From NCBI GenBank assembly GCA_945868195.1, contig CAMBLP010000106.1, positions 1 through 7,286 on the forward strand: a stretch of 7,286 bases of DNA, in the 5' to 3' direction. Below the pieces are notes generated by a model. The model ran no database searches and was not told the DNA's origin. It was given only the letters and a program-made list of their open reading frames with translations. Origin of the DNA: Bordetella parapertussis. GTDB taxonomy: Bacteria; Pseudomonadota; Gammaproteobacteria; Burkholderiales; Burkholderiaceae_B. Every line of letters begins with the position of its first letter. Position 1 is the stretch's first letter. The position numbers and the translations under genes were made by a program. Shown here piece after piece: positions 6,051 to 7,286 of this stretch.

Positions 6051-7286
6051 GAGGCGCCACGCATGCAGCAGAGGCTCCGTGTAACCGCTAGGTTGTTCGA
6101 GACCCTTGAGCACCAAATCACGCGCAGCGCGATAGGCGTAGGAGGCTTCAAAATTGGGTGCCATTGGTTGGTAGAGAGGATCCCCCGCGTTTTGACCGTC
6201 GACCACTTTGGCCATGCGTTGCAAGGTCTCAATGACTTGCGTCTCGGACACGATGCCGTGCAACAACCAGTTAGCGATGTGCTGACTGGAAATGCGCAGG
6301 GTGGCGCGGTCTTCCATTAGACCGACGTTATGAATATCTGGGACTTTGGAGCAGCCCACGCCTTGATCAATCCAGCGCACCACATAACCCAAAATACCCT
6401 GAGCGTTGTTGTCCAACTCTTGTTGAATCTCGGCCGCACTCCAGGTTGGTTTGACGGCCACGGGGACTTGGAGAATCTCACTGAGCAGACGATCAATTTC
6501 TGCTGGGGCATCGACTTTTTCAAGCGCAGTCTGTACGTCTGCGACACTGACTTGATGGTAATGCAGGGCATGCAGCGTCGCGGCAGTCGGGGAGGGCACC
6601 CACGCCGTATTCGCACCTGCTTTGGGGTGTGCGATCTTTTGCTCAAGCATCGCCGCCATCAAGTCTGGCATGGCCCACATGCCTTTGCCGATCTGTGCGC
6701 GGCCACGCAAGCCGCAAGCCAAGCCTGTCAAGACGTTGCTGCGTTCGTAAGCCGATAACCAGGCGCTTGATTTCATATCGCCTTTGCGGATCATCGGACC
6801 AGCATGCATGGCGGTATGCATTTCGTCGCCGGTACGGTCCAAAAAGCCCGTATTGATAAAGGCGACGCGCGCAGGCGCCTCGTTGATACATGCCTTGAGG
6901 TTGACGCTGGTACGTCGCTCCTCGTCCATGATGCCAAGCTTGACGGTGTTGGGCGCAAGACCCAGCATGCCCTCTACGCGACCAAACAGTTGGTTGGCAA
7001 AAGCGACTTCGGCAGGACCATGCATTTTGGGTTTGACGATGTAGACCGAACCCGTGCGTGAGTTGCCGTACTTGTGCGCCTGATTGCGTTTGAGATCATG
7101 CAGCGCAATGGTGACCGTCACCACAGCATCCAAGATACCCTCGAAAATCTCTTGACCATTGCCATCGAGAATCGCGGGATTGGTCATTAAGTGTCCCACG
7201 TTACGCAGGAACAGCAAGGAGCGGCCATGCAAGGTCACCACGCCATCTTTAGCTTGCTTGGCGCCTGCAGCCGCCGTGTAATGACG
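6033..7286 (-). CDS. glcB: Malate synthase G, 5'-truncated by the window edge
   Basis: Malate synthase G condenses glyoxylate with acetyl-CoA to give malate and CoA, feeding two-carbon compounds such as glycolate and glyoxylate into central metabolism as a cytoplasmic monomer. The frame is open to the right edge, and 417 C-terminal residues are visible out of about 720 in the family. Seen: [11 protein letters not shown], carrying the Arg that corresponds to E. coli Arg338; [22 protein letters not shown] and, 28 residues later, FLDRTGDE, holding the magnesium ligands that match Glu427 and Asp455; GCSKVPDIH; and [13 protein letters not shown] with the catalytic base Asp631 equivalent (codon 6309-6311). 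The spacing between these residues equals that in the E. coli enzyme (204 between Glu427 and Asp631, 14 between Cys617 and Asp631). The C-terminal plug domain, with NGYTEP-like GYTEP, is intact. All catalytic residues expected in this portion are present. The stop overlaps the peptidase start by one base. Confidence 0.97.
   Translation of the reverse strand, partial: RHYTAAAGAKQAKDGVVTLHGRSLLFLRNVGHLMTNPAILDGNGQEIFEGILDAVVTVTIALHDLKRNQAHKYGNSRTGSVYIVKPKMHGPAEVAFANQLFGRVEGMLGLAPNTVKLGIMDEERRTSVNLKACINEAPARVAFINTGFLDRTGDEMHTAMHAGPMIRKGDMKSSAWLSAYERSNVLTGLACGLRGRAQIGKGMWAMPDLMAAMLEQKIAHPKAGANTAWVPSPTAATLHALHYHQVSVADVQTALEKVDAPAEIDRLLSEILQVPVAVKPTWSAAEIQQELDNNAQGILGYVVRWIDQGVGCSKVPDIHNVGLMEDRATLRISSQHIANWLLHGIVSETQVIETLQRMAKVVDGQNAGDPLYQPMAPNFEASYAYRAARDLVLKGLEQPSGYTEPLLHAWRLKVKAK

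Noticed and set aside
6034..6060. Longer peptidase start adding nine residues.
   Set aside because: The extension lies inside glcB, and the ATG at 6033 has a well-placed AAGG and the TAATG overlap typical of coupled genes.
1..7286. A purine or allantoin degradation island: XDH-type subunit, amidohydrolase, M20 enzyme, FAH-superfamily enzyme and malate synthase consuming glyoxylate.
   Set aside because: Each member belongs to the wrong branch. The hydroxylase lacks the purine-binding Glu, the amidohydrolase is D-aminoacylase-like and not an allantoinase, the peptidase is too long for allantoate amidohydrolase, and the FAH-superfamily protein is MhpD-type.

Overview
The window is ordinary bacterial chromosome: densely coding, moderately GC-rich by eye, with no RNA genes, insertion sequences, CRISPR or phage signals. 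The gene families and protein style (malate synthase G, a CoxL/XDH-type molybdenum hydroxylase subunit, an MhpD-type hydratase) suggest a heterotrophic proteobacterium, most likely Burkholderiales (Betaproteobacteria). That placement is an impression from family resemblance, not a computed result.

Layout. Positions 1-2707 hold a rightward operon of three genes. They are the C-terminal two thirds of a molybdopterin-binding hydroxylase large subunit (start lies left of the window), a small MoaD/ThiS-type beta-grasp protein ending in Gly-Gly, and a 2-keto-4-pentenoate hydratase/2-oxo-acid decarboxylase family protein. The operon ends in a stem-loop with a T run at 2734-2764. From 2769 to the right end everything reads leftward: an N-acyl-D-amino-acid-deacylase-like amidohydrolase (2769-4493), an M20 metallopeptidase (4567-6033), and the C-terminal part of malate synthase G, glcB (6033-7286, start lies right of the window). 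The peptidase start codon overlaps the glcB stop codon. The amidohydrolase has its own likely sigma70 promoter inside a striking dyad at 4509-4557.

How the genes may work together. The rightward operon looks like part of a catabolic pathway: a molybdenum hydroxylase oxidises an unidentified substrate, and a hydratase/decarboxylase acts on an unsaturated oxo-acid further along. The hydroxylase keeps the cofactor-binding motifs and the catalytic Glu, but lacks the Glu that binds purine in xanthine dehydrogenase and the Cys loop of CO dehydrogenase, so its substrate is open. The leftward block combines glyoxylate assimilation (GlcB) with two hydrolases of amide or peptide bonds. Whether the two blocks serve one pathway cannot be decided from the sequence. 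The points most worth a second look are the dedicated MoaD-like gene in the hydroxylase operon, the amidohydrolase that keeps only part of the D-aminoacylase metal site, and the promoter-associated dyad.
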